A stretch of 64,000 bases of DNA from Mesorhizobium sp. M00.F.Ca.ET.216.01.1.1. GTDB taxonomy: Bacteria; Pseudomonadota; Alphaproteobacteria; Rhizobiales; Rhizobiaceae. This document shows, piece by piece, positions 8,757 to 17,628 of this stretch. The translations under genes were made by a program, and so were the position numbers. Under the pieces are notes generated by a model. The model saw nothing but the letters and a program-made list of their open reading frames with translations. It did not search any database and was not told the origin of the DNA. Each line of letters opens with the position of its first letter. Position 1 is the first letter of the stretch. Location: assembly GCF_004010325.2 (NCBI RefSeq), contig NZ_SADR02000006.1, forward strand, positions 186,001 to 250,000, given 5' to 3'.

Positions 8757-10169
8757 ATGGCTCTAAGCGACCTCAATCCGGTCGAGCGCAATGAAGAGGG
8801 CATCGCCGCCGTGCTCGGTATCCTCAAGCAGCAGCTTGGCGAGCGATTCCAAACCGGCCAGGCGATCCGTTCCCAGCATGCGCACACCACCACCTATATC
8901 CCGACGCAGGCGCCGGACGGCGTTGCCTTCCCCGAGACGACGGCCGAGGTGCAGGAGATCGTGCGTGCCTGCGCCACGCACCGCGTGCCGGTGATCGCCT
9001 TCGGTGTCGGGTCCTCGCTGGAGGGCCACACCAACGCGCCGGGCGGCGGCATCTCCCTTGATACGTCGCGAATGAACCGCATTATCGCGGTCAATCCGCA
9101 GGATCTCGACTGCACCGTCGAGCCGGGCGTGACGCGCGAGGACCTCAACTGGCATCTGCGCGACACCGGCCTGTTCTTCCCGATCGATCCCGGAGCGAAC
9201 GCGTCGCTTGGCGGCATGGCGGCGACGCGAGCTTCCGGAACCAATGCTGTGCGCTACGGCACTATGCGCGAGAATGTGCTGTCGCTGACGGCGGTGATGG
9301 CTGACGGCGAGGCGGTGACAACCGGCAAGCGCGCGAAAAAGAGCTCGGCCGGCTACGACCTGACGCGGTTGCTGATTGGTTCGGAAGGCACGCTCGGCAT
9401 CATAACCCAGCTGACGTTGAAGTTGCAGGGCATTCCGCAGGCGATTTCCGGCGGCGTCTGCCCGTTTCCCAGCGTCGAGGCGGCCTGCAATGCGGTGATC
9501 GCGACGATCCAGATGGGCATTCCGGTGGCGCGCATAGAACTGGTCAACGCGCTGCAGATGCGGGCAATGAAGAATTATTCGAAGCTCGATTATCCGGAGA
9601 GCCCGTGCCTGTTCGTCGAGTTCCATGGCAGCGATGCGGGCGTGGCCGAGCAGGCCGAGACTTTTGGTATGATCGCGGAAGAGAATGCCGGCGGGCCGTT
9701 CCTGTGGACCAGCGTGGCCGAGGAGCGGACGAAGCTATGGAAGGCCAGGCATGATGCCTACTGGTCATCGCTGACGCTGCGGCCGGGCGCCAAGGGGCTG
9801 TCGACCGATGTCTGTGTGCCGATTTCGCGTTTTGCCGAATGCGTCACCGAGACCGAAGCCGACATTGCCGAGATGGGCTTGATCGCGCCGATCGTCGGTC
9901 ATGCCGGCGACGGCAATTTCCATGTGCTGGTGTTGATGGATGTCGACGATCCGAAGGAGATCGCGCTGTCGGAGGAATTCGTGACGCGGCTGAACATGCG
10001 GGCGATCGCCATGGAGGGAACCTGCACCGGTGAACATGGCATTGGCCAGGGCAAGATCGGCTTCCTGCGTCACGAACTCGGCCATGGCGTCGACATCATG
10101 CGCACGATCAAGCAGGCGCTCGATCCGCTGAATATCATGAATCCGGGCAAGATCCTGCCTCGTCATTAG
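8757..10169 (+). CDS. FAD-linked oxidase, D-lactate dehydrogenase/GlcD type
   Basis: A 470-residue flavoprotein of the FAD-binding type 4 family. The PCMH FAD domain covers about residues 45-225 (VPVIAFGVGSSLEGHTNAPGGG, DPGANASLGGMAATRASGTNAVRYG as conserved FAD contacts) and the C-terminal cap carries GHAGDGNFH and the final GTCTGEHGIGQGK. This pattern is that of cytochrome-linked D-lactate dehydrogenases (DLD1-like); the GlcD subunit of glycolate oxidase is the main alternative, but no glcE/glcF genes follow. GGAGGA lies just upstream of ATG 8757. Confidence 0.88.
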   Translation: MALSDLNPVERNEEGIAAVLGILKQQLGERFQTGQAIRSQHAHTTTYIPTQAPDGVAFPETTAEVQEIVRACATHRVPVIAFGVGSSLEGHTNAPGGGISLDTSRMNRIIAVNPQDLDCTVEPGVTREDLNWHLRDTGLFFPIDPGANASLGGMAATRASGTNAVRYGTMRENVLSLTAVMADGEAVTTGKRAKKSSAGYDLTRLLIGSEGTLGIITQLTLKLQGIPQAISGGVCPFPSVEAACNAVIATIQMGIPVARIELVNALQMRAMKNYSKLDYPESPCLFVEFHGSDAGVAEQAETFGMIAEENAGGPFLWTSVAEERTKLWKARHDAYWSSLTLRPGAKGLSTDVCVPISRFAECVTETEADIAEMGLIAPIVGHAGDGNFHVLVLMDVDDPKEIALSEEFVTRLNMRAIAMEGTCTGEHGIGQGKIGFLRHELGHGVDIMRTIKQALDPLNIMNPGKILPRH

Positions 10170-10259
10170 TCAGCGGGTGGCGGCAATCGAATTGCCTCTT
10201 TATCGACACGCTATTGCGGGTAGAGTGCGACTGATTTTCACTCAACCGTTTCGGAGCTG

Positions 10260-13200
10260 ATGCTCGCACGCCTGTTCGTGATCTTCGGTGGCCTTTTGGT
10301 GCTGGTGCTGTGCGCGGCGCTGGTGGTGCCGTATTTTGTCGACTGGGCAGGCTACCGCGCCGATTTCGAACGCGAGGCGAGTGCCATCCTGGGCCGCAAG
10401 GTGACTGTTCAGGGAGATGCGACGGCAAGGTTGCTGCCGTTCCCCTCGGTGACCTTCTCGAATGTCGCCGTTGCCGGCGGGCCTGAGGGCCAGCCGGCCA
10501 TGACCGTCGAGACCTTTTCGATGGACGCCGAACTGGCGCCGTTCCTGCGCGGCGAAGTGCTGATCTTCGACATGCGGCTGGTGCGGCCGAAGGCGACGAT
10601 CGACATCGCCACCGACGGCACGGTCGACTGGGCGATACGGCCGTCCTCGCCCTTCGATCCCAGCCAGATCTCGATCGAGAAGCTGACGGTGACGGAGGGA
10701 GAGATCACCTTGCGACACGCCGTCGGCGGCCGCAGCCACGTCATTTCCGAGATCAACTCGACCATCTCGGCCAAATCGCTGGCCGGGCCGTGGCGGATGG
10801 ATGGTTCGCTGTTGCTGGACGGATTGCGTACAGCGGTCGCCGCCTCCACCGGCAGGGCCGGCGGCGACGGGCAGATGCGGCTTCGGTTCAAGGCCGATCC
10901 GGACGCCTATCCGCTAATCATCGAGACCGATGGTAATGCCGGCATCGTCAACGGTGCCGTGGTCTATTCGGGCCAGTTCAAGATCGCAGGCTCCGACAAG
11001 AATGGCGCCGACAAGGATGCTGCGCAGTTGCCCGGCGATGCTGCGCAGTTGCCCGGCGCCGATGGCGAGACGGTTAAGGTCAGCGCCGGTAAGCCGGATC
11101 CGGGGTTCAGGCTGAACGGCAAGTTCTCGCTCGATCACCAGAAGCTTGGCGTCGACGAATTCCGCTTCGAGACCGGGCCGCTCGACAATCCCTACACCGC
11201 CGACGGCAAGGCTTCCATCGACCTTGGGCTCGCCCCGCGCTTTTCGGTCGAGGCCAGTGGCGCACAGGTGCAATTCGACGAAGCTGTGGGCGCTGCTGCA
11301 GGCGCCGGGCTGACGCTGTCGCAGCGTACCGCTGCGCTGGAACGGGCGTTGCTCGGTCTGCCGAAGCCGACCATACCCGGCACCGTCGAGGTCAGGCTGC
11401 CGGCGGTGGTCGCCGGCGACACGACGGTTCGCGACGTGCATCTTTCCGCCGAGCCGGCGGCAGGCGGCTGGTCGGTGAAGTCGCTCGCTGCGACGCTGCC
11501 CGGTCGCGCCACGCTAGAGGCAAACGGGATGCTCAGCGTCGAGGATCATTTCGGCTTTGCCGGCTCGCTGCTGCTGGCCGTCGCCCAGCCTTCCGGCTTT
11601 GCCGCCTGGTTGTCGAACGATGTCGACGAGGCGATCCGCCGGCTGCCCGCCGCCGGCTTCAAGGCCAAGGTCGACCTCAGCGAAAAGCGCCAGGCGTTCA
11701 GCGAACTCGAGCTCATCCTCGGCAAGGCGAAGTTTTCCGGCCGCATCGATTCCAGCCAGCCAGACGATGCCAAACCGTCGGTGCTGATGCGCCTGGAAGG
11801 CGGCGAACTCGACGTAGACGGGCTGGCGGCGTTCGCCTCGATCTTCGTCAGCGACAAGGGCGCTAGCCGTTTTTCCGACCGTGACCTCGACTTCCAGATC
11901 AAGGCCGGGCCGGTCAGTGCCGGTGGGCTGACCGCCGACACGGTCGATACGGCGCTCAGGCTGCGCGACGGGCTGCTTGAAATCGACCGGCTGTCGGTCG
12001 GCGGGCTTGCCGGCGCTTCGATCAGCGCTACCGGCCGGATCAAGGATTTTCCTGCAAGCCCGACCGGCAAGCTCGACGCATCCGTGGTCTCCGTCGACCT
12101 CAAGCCGCTGATCGACGTCGCCGCGCAGCACTATCCGGACAACGCAGTGCTCAAGGGGCTGGCGACGCGTGCGGCCGCCTATCCCGAGCTGTTCCAGGAC
12201 GCCCGCATCGATATGGTGACGAGCGCGGCCGACAATGGCGATGGCACGACAGGGCTGGCGGTGAGCGCACGAGGCGACGCCGGCGGCTCGGCCTTTTCGG
12301 CGTCGCTGTCCGGCAAGGGGGCGGCCGACCGGCTTTTGGAGGCGCCGGTGACGATGACCTTCACCGCCAGGAACTCCGACGCTGCCAAGCTGCTCGCGCT
12401 CTATGGGCTGCCAGCGCTGCCGCTTGGCATGCTCGGCGAGGCAACCACCGATGTCTCGGCGAAAGGCACGCTTGGCGGCGGTCTTGCGACAAGCTTCAGC
12501 CTTGCTGCCGACGACTTCAAGGCAGCGTTCGACGGCACGGTTGCCGACACCTCGCAAGGGGCTGCCGCCAAGGGCAAGGTCAGCCTCGATGCCGCCGATA
12601 TCGAGCCATGGCTGATGACGACCGGCGTCGGGCTGCCAGGCATGGGGACGGGCACCTCGGCCTCGCTCGCCGCAGATGCCGATTTCGGCAGCGGCCTATT
12701 GGTGCTGAACGGCCTTAGCGGCGCCGTCAACGAAGCGGCGGTTTCCGGCGACGTCAATATCGATGTGAAGGACGGGCTGCCGCACCTGGCCGGGGCGCTG
12801 GCACTTGACGAACTAGACCTCGACCCGATGGCGGTGGCGCTGCTCGGCGACCAGTCCTTCCTTGCAACCAACAAGAACTGGCCGACAGCACCTTTCAGCC
12901 AGAAATCCAGCCTTCCGTTCACCGCCGACCTCGATTTGACCACGGCTGCCCTTGCCGCCGGTCCGTTCGCGACGGCCTATGACGCAATGCTGACGCTGAA
13001 GCTCGACCAGGAAGGCATCCATGTCTCGGATATCAAGGCAAAGCTTCTCGGCGGCGCGCTGTCCGGTCTGTTCGAGTTGAAGAACAACGAGGGCACCGGG
13101 CTTTTCTCCGGCCAGATGAAACTTTCAGGCGCCGATCTCGCGACCGTGCTGCCCGGCCCCGGCATGAGCGGAAGCGGCGATTTCTCGATGGCGCTGTCGA

Positions 13201-14222
13201 CAAGCGGCAAATCGGTCGATGCGATGGTTGCGGCGTTGTCCGGCTCTGGCACGGCGGCGCTGAAAGGCCTGACCATTGCTGGCGTCAATCCCGATGCCTT
13301 CGGCGCCCTCATCGTCAAGGCCGATGCGATCGGACGCGACATCGACGCGGCGAAGACCGCCGGCTTCGCACCGCAGATTGCCGCGAACGGCAGTTTTTCG
13401 ACGCAGGACACGGATCTCGCCTTTACCGTTGCCGGCGGCACGCTGCGGGCCCCGCCGATCACCCTCGAAAATCCGGCAGCGACGCTGTCCGCCGACATTT
13501 CAGCGGATCTTAACGCCAGCACCGTTGCTGCGAAGGGGTCGATTACCTATCGGCCCGGCGATGAAGCACTGGTCGGCTCGGAACCGACGGTGAATTTCAG
13601 CGTCGACGGACCTTTCGGCGCCACGAAGAGGGAGTTCGACAGCGAACCGCTGGCGCAGTTCCTGACCCAGCGGGCGCTGGAGAAAGAGCAGCAGCGGGTC
13701 GAGGCAATGCAGGCGGCGCTGCTTGAAAAACAGCGGTTGCGACGCGAGGTGCGCTACTACGCAGCCCTGCAAACCGAACGCGACAAGGCGGCCGAGGAAT
13801 TGCGCAGGCAGGAGGAAGAGGCGCGGCTGAAAGCCGAGGCAGAAGCCCGGGCGAAAGCCGAAGCCGAGGCGCAGGCCGAAGCGGAAGCAGCAGCGAAAGC
13901 CAAGGCGGAAGCTGATGCCAAGGCTCAAGCCGAGGCTGACGCACGGGCCAGGGCTGATGCCGAAGCGAAGGCCAGAGCCGCGCAAGAGGCCGCCGACGCG
14001 GTGGCAAAAGCCGAAGAGCAGGAACGCCTGAAGGCGGAAGAGGCGATGCGGATCGCGTCGGAAGGGAAGGCAAAGTTCGACGCTGAACGCAAGGCTGCTG
14101 AGCAGGCGCCAAAGGTCGACCGGCCGCCAGCGCCTTCCGCCAACGACAATTCGCCGCCAGCGCCGTCGAATCCCAATCCGTTCTCGATCGACAATCTGTT
14201 GAAGTCGCTGGGTGGCGGCTAG
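10260..14222 (+). CDS. AsmA family protein with long coiled-coil tail
   Basis: A 1320-residue envelope protein. Residues 4-25 form a membrane anchor followed by an AsmA N-terminal domain (DWAGYRADFEREASAILGRKV, then VTFSNVAVAG). A repetitive beta-rich middle follows, and the AsmA C-terminal domain lies near residues 950-1110. AsmA-like proteins are inner-membrane-anchored bridges implicated in lipid transport to the outer membrane. The last 200 residues are unusual: from about 1135 to 1280 the protein is an Ala/Glu/Lys-rich predicted coiled coil (KAEAEARAKAEAEAQAEAEA), ending in a Pro/Asn-rich tail. A perfect 21-bp tandem duplication at 11016-11057 repeats DAAQLPG inside the protein. Confidence 0.88.
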   Translation: MLARLFVIFGGLLVLVLCAALVVPYFVDWAGYRADFEREASAILGRKVTVQGDATARLLPFPSVTFSNVAVAGGPEGQPAMTVETFSMDAELAPFLRGEVLIFDMRLVRPKATIDIATDGTVDWAIRPSSPFDPSQISIEKLTVTEGEITLRHAVGGRSHVISEINSTISAKSLAGPWRMDGSLLLDGLRTAVAASTGRAGGDGQMRLRFKADPDAYPLIIETDGNAGIVNGAVVYSGQFKIAGSDKNGADKDAAQLPGDAAQLPGADGETVKVSAGKPDPGFRLNGKFSLDHQKLGVDEFRFETGPLDNPYTADGKASIDLGLAPRFSVEASGAQVQFDEAVGAAAGAGLTLSQRTAALERALLGLPKPTIPGTVEVRLPAVVAGDTTVRDVHLSAEPAAGGWSVKSLAATLPGRATLEANGMLSVEDHFGFAGSLLLAVAQPSGFAAWLSNDVDEAIRRLPAAGFKAKVDLSEKRQAFSELELILGKAKFSGRIDSSQPDDAKPSVLMRLEGGELDVDGLAAFASIFVSDKGASRFSDRDLDFQIKAGPVSAGGLTADTVDTALRLRDGLLEIDRLSVGGLAGASISATGRIKDFPASPTGKLDASVVSVDLKPLIDVAAQHYPDNAVLKGLATRAAAYPELFQDARIDMVTSAADNGDGTTGLAVSARGDAGGSAFSASLSGKGAADRLLEAPVTMTFTARNSDAAKLLALYGLPALPLGMLGEATTDVSAKGTLGGGLATSFSLAADDFKAAFDGTVADTSQGAAAKGKVSLDAADIEPWLMTTGVGLPGMGTGTSASLAADADFGSGLLVLNGLSGAVNEAAVSGDVNIDVKDGLPHLAGALALDELDLDPMAVALLGDQSFLATNKNWPTAPFSQKSSLPFTADLDLTTAALAAGPFATAYDAMLTLKLDQEGIHVSDIKAKLLGGALSGLFELKNNEGTGLFSGQMKLSGADLATVLPGPGMSGSGDFSMALSTSGKSVDAMVAALSGSGTAALKGLTIAGVNPDAFGALIVKADAIGRDIDAAKTAGFAPQIAANGSFSTQDTDLAFTVAGGTLRAPPITLENPAATLSADISADLNASTVAAKGSITYRPGDEALVGSEPTVNFSVDGPFGATKREFDSEPLAQFLTQRALEKEQQRVEAMQAALLEKQRLRREVRYYAALQTERDKAAEELRRQEEEARLKAEAEARAKAEAEAQAEAEAAAKAKAEADAKAQAEADARARADAEAKARAAQEAADAVAKAEEQERLKAEEAMRIASEGKAKFDAERKAAEQAPKVDRPPAPSANDNSPPAPSNPNPFSIDNLLKSLGGG
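11016..11057 (+). repeat. Perfect 21-bp tandem duplication within the AsmA gene
   Basis: The 21-base unit starting GATGCTGCGCAG occurs at 11016-11036 and again at 11037-11057 without mismatch, duplicating the peptide DAAQLPG in frame. Being in frame, it does not break the protein. It is one of several recent-looking tandem duplications in the window. Confidence 0.85.
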
Positions 14223-14253
14223 TCTTGGTGGCCGAGGCTATTTCGGATCGTTC

Positions 14254-15183
14254 TCACTTTCTTCGGGTAATGACGGATAGCTCCGCGCCGTCGATGGCGT
14301 AGCGGGCATAGCGGAAATCACGGATGGCCAGAAGCTTGCCACCCCTCCATTCCAGCAGGACGAAGTAAGACGGCACGCCTGTCGAGCGGTCGCAGGCAAT
14401 TGCAGCGGGGCGGCCTTCGACAAAGCCGATGACGAAGCGCCAATCCTGCGTCTGGGCATAGTTGTGGAAATAAGTGCCCACTTCCTTGCGCCCATTCATC
14501 CGGGTTTTAGCCACGAGCTCCAGCCTTACCTCGTCGGCCAGCATGTCGCGTATTGCGTCGAAATCGCGAGCGTTGAAGCGATCGACATAGGAGTCGAGCA
14601 GCGAACGTTGCGGCTCGCTCAAGGCGGGAACTGGACGATCGTCGGGTTCGTCGGCAAGTTCGCGCGGGCGGGTGCGGCCACGATGCAGCGCGGCCTTGAT
14701 CGTCGGAATGCTGGTATCCAGAACGCTGCCGATTTCCTGCAACGAATAGCCCAGTACATCCATCAAAATGACGCTGCTTCGCTGTGCAACGGGAAGGCGC
14801 ATGAAGGTATGCAGGCCTGCGGCAACAATCTGCCGATCGCCGGTCACGTTCACGGGGTCGGCAACCATGTTCATATCCTCATCGGAAAGCGTCGTTTGAC
14901 TGCGCGCGCGGCGGCGCAGGAAATCGAGCGCCGTGTTGTGCGCTATGCGAAACAGCCAGCCCTCCGGATTGGCGATCGGGCCGGCGCCAGGCAAGGCCGC
15001 GAATGCCTTGGCGAGCGCGTCCTGAAGCACATCCTCGCCGTCGATGACCGAACCGGTCATGCGCGCGCAATAGCGGTGCAGTTTCGGGCGCAACGCGGCC
15101 AAAAGACGGTTGAAGCGTTCGCGAGTTTCCGCCTCTTCGGCAATCGGTGCGTTCACGCTGCCCACCACCTGATGATGTCCCAT
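14254..15183 (-). CDS. ECF sigma factor with SnoaL-like C-terminal domain
   Basis: A 309-residue sigma-70 family protein. Region 2 includes DGEDVLQDALAKAFAAL and region 4 has PVAQRSSVILMDVLGYSLQEIGSVLD. After these comes a C-terminal extension (about residues 185-305) with the NTF2/SnoaL-like pattern found in the ECF41/SigJ-like groups, where the extension replaces a conventional anti-sigma factor. It lies 5 bases downstream of the 101-residue gene at 15189-15494, so the two form an operon, and faces an SDR gene across a 198-bp spacer. That neighbour is a likely target, by analogy with ECF41 loci that control a linked oxidoreductase or similar enzyme. Confidence 0.85.
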   Translation of the reverse strand: MGHHQVVGSVNAPIAEEAETRERFNRLLAALRPKLHRYCARMTGSVIDGEDVLQDALAKAFAALPGAGPIANPEGWLFRIAHNTALDFLRRRARSQTTLSDEDMNMVADPVNVTGDRQIVAAGLHTFMRLPVAQRSSVILMDVLGYSLQEIGSVLDTSIPTIKAALHRGRTRPRELADEPDDRPVPALSEPQRSLLDSYVDRFNARDFDAIRDMLADEVRLELVAKTRMNGRKEVGTYFHNYAQTQDWRFVIGFVEGRPAAIACDRSTGVPSYFVLLEWRGGKLLAIRDFRYARYAIDGAELSVITRRK

Positions 15184-15188
15184 TTGCT

Positions 15189-15494
15189 CTATTCGCCCAG
15201 CATCCGGTAATTCCCGACGATGGTCACGTCATTCACTACAGGAAGCTCAGCGCACCGATCCTTGATGCCGCTTTGGAAGGAGCGGAATGCCTTGAGCTCC
15301 GGTAGGGTATTCCCGTGCTCCTTGGCCTCAACCTCAACGAAGTGGACGAAAGTACCGTCGCCGAGCCTCAATGACAGGTAACGAACGCCGTCTGGCGATT
15401 TCGCGTGCAATTCCTGGAAAACATCCTTGACCAATCGCTCGTTCTCGTCAGCCGTTTCCGGTTTCGTCTTGTAGCGTATCAGGTTCCGTTTCAT
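15189..15494 (-). CDS. Antibiotic-biosynthesis-monooxygenase-like small protein
   Basis: A 101-residue protein with alternating beta and helix pattern (MKRNLIRYKTKPETADENE..., RLGDGTFVHFVEVEAKEH), typical of the dimeric alpha-beta-barrel (ABM) superfamily. It is the first gene of the transcript that continues into the ECF sigma gene. ABM-like or DoxX/SnoaL-type proteins are regular companions of such sigma factors. Substrate unknown. Confidence 0.7.
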   Translation of the reverse strand: MKRNLIRYKTKPETADENERLVKDVFQELHAKSPDGVRYLSLRLGDGTFVHFVEVEAKEHGNTLPELKAFRSFQSGIKDRCAELPVVNDVTIVGNYRMLGE

Positions 15495-15692
15495 CTCGAA
15501 TGCTCCTTTGTCGAGCGTCGGCCCGCCACAGGCCGCTCATGCCCAAGACGCAATCGGACAGCCAAAGGATTCGGCTTCCGGGAAAAATAAACTTCGAATC
15601 CTTTCCAGCATCCGGCTCGTCTCGGTTGCGTGGGCCAGCATGGAGCCTCGAGAGGCCGATGGCTGGCATATGAGACAAACAGGAGAACAAAG

Positions 15693-16484
15693 ATGCTGCT
15701 TCAGAACAAAACGGCCGTCGTCTACGGAGCCGGCGGCGCGGTCGGCAGCGCGGTGGCTCGCGCTTTTGCCAGCGAAGGCGCCACGGTTTTTTTGACCGGA
15801 CGAAACGTCGCTCTGCTGGATAAGGTGGCGGCGGATATCATCGCCGAAGGTGGAAAAGCCGAGACCGCGACGGTCGACGCGCTTGACGAGGACGAGGTGG
15901 AGAAACACCTCGACGAGACGGTCGAGAAAACCGGAGGCATCGATGTTTCCTTCAATGCGATAGGCATTCCGCAGCAAGACATCCAGGGAACACGCTTGGC
16001 TGAACTTAACGCCGACAACTTCATGCTGCCGATCGCGACCTACGCCAAGGCCAATTTCCTGACAGCCCGGGGAGCCGGGCGACGCATGGCCGAAAGGCGT
16101 TCGGGGGTGATCCTGATGCACACGCCATCGCCTGCGCGCCTCGGAAATGCCTTGGTCGGTGGCATGGGGCCTGCCTGGGCAGCGATGGAGGCACTGTCGC
16201 GTGCACTCTCCTCCGAATTCGGCCCACAAGGCATCCGAGCCGTCTGCCTGCGTTCGACCGGAATTCCCGAAACGAAGACGATCGATGTCGTCTTTGGACT
16301 GCATGCAAAGGCGTTGGATATCAGTCGCCAGCAATTCCAGTCCTTCATTGAAGGCATGAGCCACAGGCGTCGCTCCACCACGCTGGCGGAACTGGCAAAT
16401 GTGGCGACCTTCCTGGCTTCAGACCGAGCCGCAGCGATGACCGGGGCGGTCGCCAATCTGACAGGCGGGCTGATCGTCGACTAG
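15693..16484 (+). CDS. SDR-family protein lacking the catalytic Tyr/Lys pair
   Basis: A 263-residue Rossmann protein. The nucleotide-binding glycine motif is YGAGGAVGSAVA, and the structural NNAG equivalent is FNAIG. At the position of the SDR YxxxK active site the sequence reads MGPAW, so both the proton donor Tyr and the Lys are missing; the following AAMEALSRALSSEFGPQGIR aligns well with the normal helix. The protein probably binds NAD(P) but either does different chemistry or has a binding role. AGGAG lies 7 bases before ATG 15693. It is divergent from the ABM/ECF sigma operon. Confidence 0.82.
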   Translation: MLLQNKTAVVYGAGGAVGSAVARAFASEGATVFLTGRNVALLDKVAADIIAEGGKAETATVDALDEDEVEKHLDETVEKTGGIDVSFNAIGIPQQDIQGTRLAELNADNFMLPIATYAKANFLTARGAGRRMAERRSGVILMHTPSPARLGNALVGGMGPAWAAMEALSRALSSEFGPQGIRAVCLRSTGIPETKTIDVVFGLHAKALDISRQQFQSFIEGMSHRRRSTTLAELANVATFLASDRAAAMTGAVANLTGGLIVD

Positions 16485-16531
16485 GTCTGGGATATTCCTC
16501 AAAAACAGCGCGCTTGTCCGGCGCGCCGGCA

Positions 16532-16756
16532 TCAAGCGCCACCTCTCCGCTTCGCCCACTCCAGCACATGGAGCCTGAGCGCGGAGGAGAGGTTGGCGTC
16601 GCGGGGGCGGGTTTCATCGATTTCCGCGACCAGCGCCGCCAGCGTCAGTTTTCGCGCCGCGGCAATGGTGACGAGATCGTCATAGAATGGCTTTTCGAGC
16701 GAATAGCTGGTGCGATGGCCGCGGATGGTCACCGAGCGTTTTTCGACCGGGCTCAT
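16532..16756 (-). CDS. Ribbon-helix-helix domain protein
   Basis: A 74-residue protein (MSPVEKRSVTIRGHRTSYSL...) of the COG4321 type: a beta strand (KRSVTIRGHRTSYSLE) followed by two helices (FYDDLVTIAAARKLTLAALVAEID), consistent with an Arc/MetJ-like DNA-binding fold. It is the last gene of the sspB operon, 6 bases after the DUF4169 gene. Its target is unknown. Confidence 0.8.
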   Translation of the reverse strand: MSPVEKRSVTIRGHRTSYSLEKPFYDDLVTIAAARKLTLAALVAEIDETRPRDANLSSALRLHVLEWAKRRGGA

Positions 16757-16762
16757 CGCGTT

Positions 16763-16957
16763 TTAGGTTTCCGGATCGCCGGGCTTTTCGCGACGATGGC
16801 CGGTGACGAACTTTTCAGCCTTGTCCGCCGTCAAGCGGTCATGGTCACGATCGGCCTTGGAGCGGCCATGCAGCGCCTGGTTCTGGTTGGCCAGGCGTTC
16901 TTTCTCCACCCGCGCCTTTTGCTTGCGAGCCTGGCGGAGATTGACGACGTCGCCCAT
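16763..16957 (-). CDS. DUF4169 small protein
   Basis: A 64-residue, strongly charged protein starting MGDVVNLRQARKQKARVEKE. This N-terminal signature (NLRQARKQKAR) defines DUF4169, found across Hyphomicrobiales between sspB and the RHH gene. It is predicted to be a mostly helical, possibly nucleic-acid-binding protein. Function unknown. Confidence 0.85.
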   Translation of the reverse strand: MGDVVNLRQARKQKARVEKERLANQNQALHGRSKADRDHDRLTADKAEKFVTGHRREKPGDPET

Positions 16958-16973
16958 TTCGCAGCTCGCAAAA

Positions 16974-17510
16974 TTACTTCTTGCGGAAAGCGTCGAGAGA
17001 CACCACGTCGGCGCCCTTGCCGGCGGCGTCGGCCACCGCAGGTTTCTTCTCGGCCTCGGCGGCGGCCCTCTTCTTCGTCTCTGGCTTCTTCTCGGGGACG
17101 ATGGCCAGCGGTTCGGGAGCAGGCTGGGTCGCCGGCTCGTCTTCTGCAGAGTCCGTCTTCACGTCGAACTCGAGTTCGAAATTGACGGACGGGTCATAGA
17201 AGCCGCGCACTGCAGAGAACGGGATCTCCAGCTTTTCCGGCACGTCGGAGAAAGACAGCCCGACCTCGAAGCCGGTATCGGTGACTTTCAGGTCCCAGTA
17301 CTGGAACTGGATGACGATGGTCATCTGTTCAGGGTAGCGCTCGCGCAGCCGCGAAGACACGCGCACGCCGGGCGCGCCGGTGAGGAAGGTGATGAAGAAA
17401 TGATGGTTGCCGGGAAGGCCAGTGCGCGCGACCTCGGCCAGGACCTTGCGCATGACGCCGCGCAACGCCTCCTGGGCCAGAATGTCGTAGCGGATGTGGT
17501 CGTCGGCCAT
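16974..17510 (-). CDS. sspB: Alpha-type SspB, ClpXP specificity adaptor
   Basis: A 178-residue adaptor that delivers substrates, including ssrA-tagged peptides, to ClpXP. The N-terminal domain starts MADDHIRYDILAQEALRGVM and has the SspB fold (HHFFITFLTGAPGVRVS). A flexible Ala/Pro/Lys linker of about 45 residues follows, and the C-terminal VVSLDAFRKK is the ClpX-binding tail seen in alphaproteobacterial SspB. Start ATG 17510 is set by homology; no strong ribosome site precedes it. Functionally it pairs with the tmRNA gene at about 20.4-20.7 kb. Confidence 0.9.
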   Translation of the reverse strand: MADDHIRYDILAQEALRGVMRKVLAEVARTGLPGNHHFFITFLTGAPGVRVSSRLRERYPEQMTIVIQFQYWDLKVTDTGFEVGLSFSDVPEKLEIPFSAVRGFYDPSVNFELEFDVKTDSAEDEPATQPAPEPLAIVPEKKPETKKRAAAEAEKKPAVADAAGKGADVVSLDAFRKK

Positions 17511-17628
17511 GTGACGGTCAGGTTCCGTTGAATCGTCCGCATAGCTGTAATCAAGCTTGAGCGCGGCGTAAACCGGATATAGGAGCCGACCGTATCGATG
17601 CGAGAGGGGATGCCAGCGTTTTGATTGC

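Noticed and set aside
11514-12557. Minus-strand frame of 347 codons inside the AsmA gene
   Set aside because: Lies wholly within AsmA and has no domain pattern.
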